From Hymenobacter canadensis (GTDB taxonomy: Bacteria > Bacteroidota > Bacteroidia > Cytophagales > Hymenobacteraceae), in assembly GCF_027359925.1 (NCBI RefSeq), contig NZ_CP114767.1:4390501-4454500 (forward strand): 64,000 nt of DNA, read 5' to 3'. Every line of letters begins with the position of its first letter. Position 1 is the first letter of the stretch. Positions 62,410 through 64,000 of this stretch are shown here, one piece after another. The position numbers and the translations under genes are program-made. Under the pieces are notes generated by a model that did no database searches, was not told the origin of the DNA, and saw only the letters and a program-made list of their open reading frames with translations.

Positions 62410-63538
62410 ACAGCCGCGTCATCACCTGCTTCACCATCTTCTCCTTCCACTCGCGGAAGGTGCCGGCCAGGATCTGCTCCCGGGCCTGCTTCACCAGCCA
62501 CAGGTAGAAGCTCAGGTTGTGGATGGAGGCCAGCTGCGGCCCCAGCATTTCCTTGCTCTGGAACAGGTGCCGCAGGTAGCTGCGCGAGTAAAACGTGCTG
62601 ACGTGGCCACCGAGTTCGGCGTCAATCGGCTCGAAATCCAGCGCCCACTTCTTGTTGGTCACGTTCATGATGCCCTGGGTGGTGAACAGCATGCCGTTGC
62701 GGGCGTTGCGGGTCGGCATCACGCAGTCGAACATATCCACGCCCAACGCAATGTTCTCCAGAATATTGGCCGGCGTGCCCACGCCCATCAGGTAGCGCGG
62801 CTTGTCCTTGGGCAGAATGTCGCAGACGATTTCGGTCATTTCGTACATCATCTCGGCCGGCTCGCCCACGCTCAGCCCGCCGATGGCGTTGCCCTCGCGC
62901 CCCTGCTCGGCAATGAACTCGGCCGAGCGCACGCGCAGGTCCTTGAACGTGGAGCCCTGCACAATCGGGAACAGGGTCTGCTGGTAGCCGTAGTGGCCTT
63001 CGGTGCTGTCGAAGCGGGCAATGCAGCGCTTCAGCCAGCGGTGGGTCATGTCGAGGGAGCGGGCCGCGTAGTCGTACTCGCAGGGCCAGGGCGTGCACTC
63101 GTCGAAGGCCATGATGATGTCGGCCCCGATGGTGCGCTGAATATCCATCACGCCCTCGGGCGAGAACAAATGCTGCGAGCCGTCGATGTGGGAGCGGAAC
63201 TTCACGCCTTCCTCCTTGATCTTGCGCGTGCCGCTGAGCGAGTACACTTGGTAGCCGCCCGAGTCGGTGAGAATGGGCCGGTCCCAGCCGTTGAACTTGT
63301 GCAGGCCGCCGGCCTTGCTGAGCACCTCTAGGCCGGGGCGCAGGTAGAGGTGGTAGGTGTTGCCAAGGATGATCTGGGCCTGCACCTCGTCCTTGAGGTC
63401 GCGCTGCTGCACGGCCTTCACGGTGCCGACCGTCCCGACGGGCATGAAAATGGGCGTTTCGATGGCGCCGTGGGCCGTGTGCACCACCCCGGCGCGGGCT
63501 TTGGTGTGCGGGTCTTGCGTTACTAAGTCGAAAGTCAT
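62408..63538 (-). CDS. tgt: Queuine tRNA-ribosyltransferase
   Basis: 376 residues from the ATG at 63538. TIM-barrel tRNA-guanine transglycosylase that swaps G34 for preQ1 in Tyr, His, Asn and Asp tRNAs. Catalytic aspartates are visible in TDSGGYQ and the GVGTPANIL region, and RNARNG is present. The bacterial zinc site CxCxxC...H is missing: the equivalent segment (around residues 300-320, FEPIDAELGGHVSTFYSRSYLRH) has no Cys. This looks like a lineage form rather than damage. Confidence 0.92.
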   Translation of the reverse strand: MTFDLVTQDPHTKARAGVVHTAHGAIETPIFMPVGTVGTVKAVQQRDLKDEVQAQIILGNTYHLYLRPGLEVLSKAGGLHKFNGWDRPILTDSGGYQVYSLSGTRKIKEEGVKFRSHIDGSQHLFSPEGVMDIQRTIGADIIMAFDECTPWPCEYDYAARSLDMTHRWLKRCIARFDSTEGHYGYQQTLFPIVQGSTFKDLRVRSAEFIAEQGREGNAIGGLSVGEPAEMMYEMTEIVCDILPKDKPRYLMGVGTPANILENIALGVDMFDCVMPTRNARNGMLFTTQGIMNVTNKKWALDFEPIDAELGGHVSTFYSRSYLRHLFQSKEMLGPQLASIHNLSFYLWLVKQAREQILAGTFREWKEKMVKQVMTRL

Positions 63539-63550
63539 GGTGGGGCAGTA

Positions 63551-63643
63551 GCCGGTGGTCGGTTGCTGGTGGTCAATTGTCAGATAGTCCTTGCTATGAT
63601 CGGAAGAACAAACTGCCAACTGACAACGAGCAACTGCCAACTG
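63551..63643. repeat. GTTGCTGGTGG / CAACTGCCAACTG inverted repeats
   Basis: Units related to the 42443 family: GGTTGCTGGTGGTCAATTGT at 63559, mirrored by AACTGCCAACTGAC units at 63610-63643. They lie between tgt and its -7 box. Confidence 0.65.
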
Positions 63644-63653
63644 ATTATGCGTG

Positions 63654-63661
63654 CAAAGGTA
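63654..63661 (-). promoter_or_regulatory. -7 box of tgt
   Basis: TACCTTTG on the minus strand. It is back to back with a plus-strand box at 63682, so tgt and the glycosyltransferase are divergently transcribed. The leader to tgt holds the repeat at 63551-63643. Confidence 0.5.
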
Positions 63662-63681
63662 CTCGGCCCATCCCGAATGCC

Positions 63682-63689
63682 TACTTTTG
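63682..63689 (+). promoter_or_regulatory. -7 box of the glycosyltransferase gene
   Basis: TACTTTTG, an exact TANNTTTG, 20 nt before the GTG start at 63710. Confidence 0.55.
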
Positions 63690-63709
63690 CGGGCTAATTC
63701 CCACGCTGC

Positions 63710-64000
63710 GTGTTGCCCGTTCATTTCTCCCCGGCCCTTTGGCTGCTGCTGGCCACGGTGCTGGTGCAGCTCTACTACGCCGCCTACTACTTCTGGCCCT
63801 TCGCCACCCGCCCGCCCGAGCCCACCGAGGCCGGGGCCGAGCCGGTTTCGGTGCTGGTGTGCGCCCATAACGAGCTGGAAAACCTGCGCCGCCTGCTGCC
63901 GCTGCTGCTCCGGCAAGAGTATCCCGCCGGCTTGGAAATCGTGCTCATCGACGACCGGTCGGAGGACGATACTTACCTCTACGCCCAGCAGCTCAGCCAG
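63710..64000 (+). CDS. Family-2 glycosyltransferase, 5' part only
   Basis: The frame opens after TAA at 63695-63697 and stays open to the window edge (97 codons from the GTG at 63710; a TTG at 63713 is the alternative). An N-terminal hydrophobic segment (LWLLLATVLVQLYYAAYYFW) is followed by the start of a GT-A fold: VSVLVCAHNELENLRRLLP and VLIDDRSEDDT, typical of GT2 enzymes. It is probably a membrane-linked glycosyltransferase with more TM helices beyond the window. It lies divergent to tgt, an order often seen in Bacteroidota. Confidence 0.8.
   Translation, partial: MLPVHFSPALWLLLATVLVQLYYAAYYFWPFATRPPEPTEAGAEPVSVLVCAHNELENLRRLLPLLLRQEYPAGLEIVLIDDRSEDDTYLYAQQLSQ

Overview
The window looks like chromosome of a GC-rich Bacteroidota member, most likely Hymenobacter or a close relative (an inference). 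The reasons are the Bacteroidota-type -7 box TANNTTTG in front of many genes (with a -33 TTTG 19-20 nt upstream at tRNA-Gln and atpD), the near absence of Shine-Dalgarno sequences, atpD-atpC standing apart from the rest of the ATP synthase genes, the prs/rplY(Ctc)/pth order, and protein types common in Cytophagales. I see no phage, conjugative element, insertion sequence or CRISPR array.

Layout. 1-3.3 kb: the end of a DUF6493-like gene behind a SWIM zinc-finger gene. 3.7-9.9 kb: a tripartite RND efflux operon (tolC-like, adaptor, AcrB-like) with a perfect dyad just upstream. 10.3-19.1 kb: pbpC and a giant alpha-2-macroglobulin lipoprotein, normally an operon but here split by a divergent Uma2 nuclease gene. 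19-23 kb: an AT-richer orphan gene, a small membrane protein, a LysR regulator and thrC. 23-28.3 kb: a tight four-gene operon of a TPR-AAA+ ATPase and three paralogous TPR membrane proteins, the best candidate here for an undescribed system. 28.9-39.7 kb: amt, a ZIP transporter, DUF167, an endonuclease III-like glycosylase, a CHASE3-type histidine kinase with receiver and STAS-like proteins, a TrmH methyltransferase, acylphosphatase and DUF2071. 39.8-50 kb: typA, msrB, a DUF3050 protein, an H1-like basic protein, metG, pth, rplY, prs and tRNA-Gln. 50-56 kb: atpDC, a TPR protein, a Cys/Met-type PLP enzyme, a DUF2147 gene and an outer-membrane barrel. 56-59 kb: three genes equivalent to pglE, pglD and pglC for an acetamido-sugar lipid carrier. 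59-64 kb: ispE, an EamA transporter, an LptF/G-type permease, tgt and the start of a family-2 glycosyltransferase.

The most unusual property is the density of intergenic inverted repeats. Several families have a 5' GTAG foot followed by a hairpin, as in REP elements moved by RAYT transposases, and their stems co-vary between copies. Others are low-complexity 20-30 bp perfect inverted repeats. They sit in almost every gene junction, supply the stop codons of metG and pth, and interrupt the atpD-atpC spacer. A 46-bp perfect palindrome lies in frame inside pbpC, and a short repeat lies in frame inside the macroglobulin gene. A frameshifted remnant of the pglE-like gene lies 2 kb from the intact copy.

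All functions come from reading motifs by eye. No database search was run.
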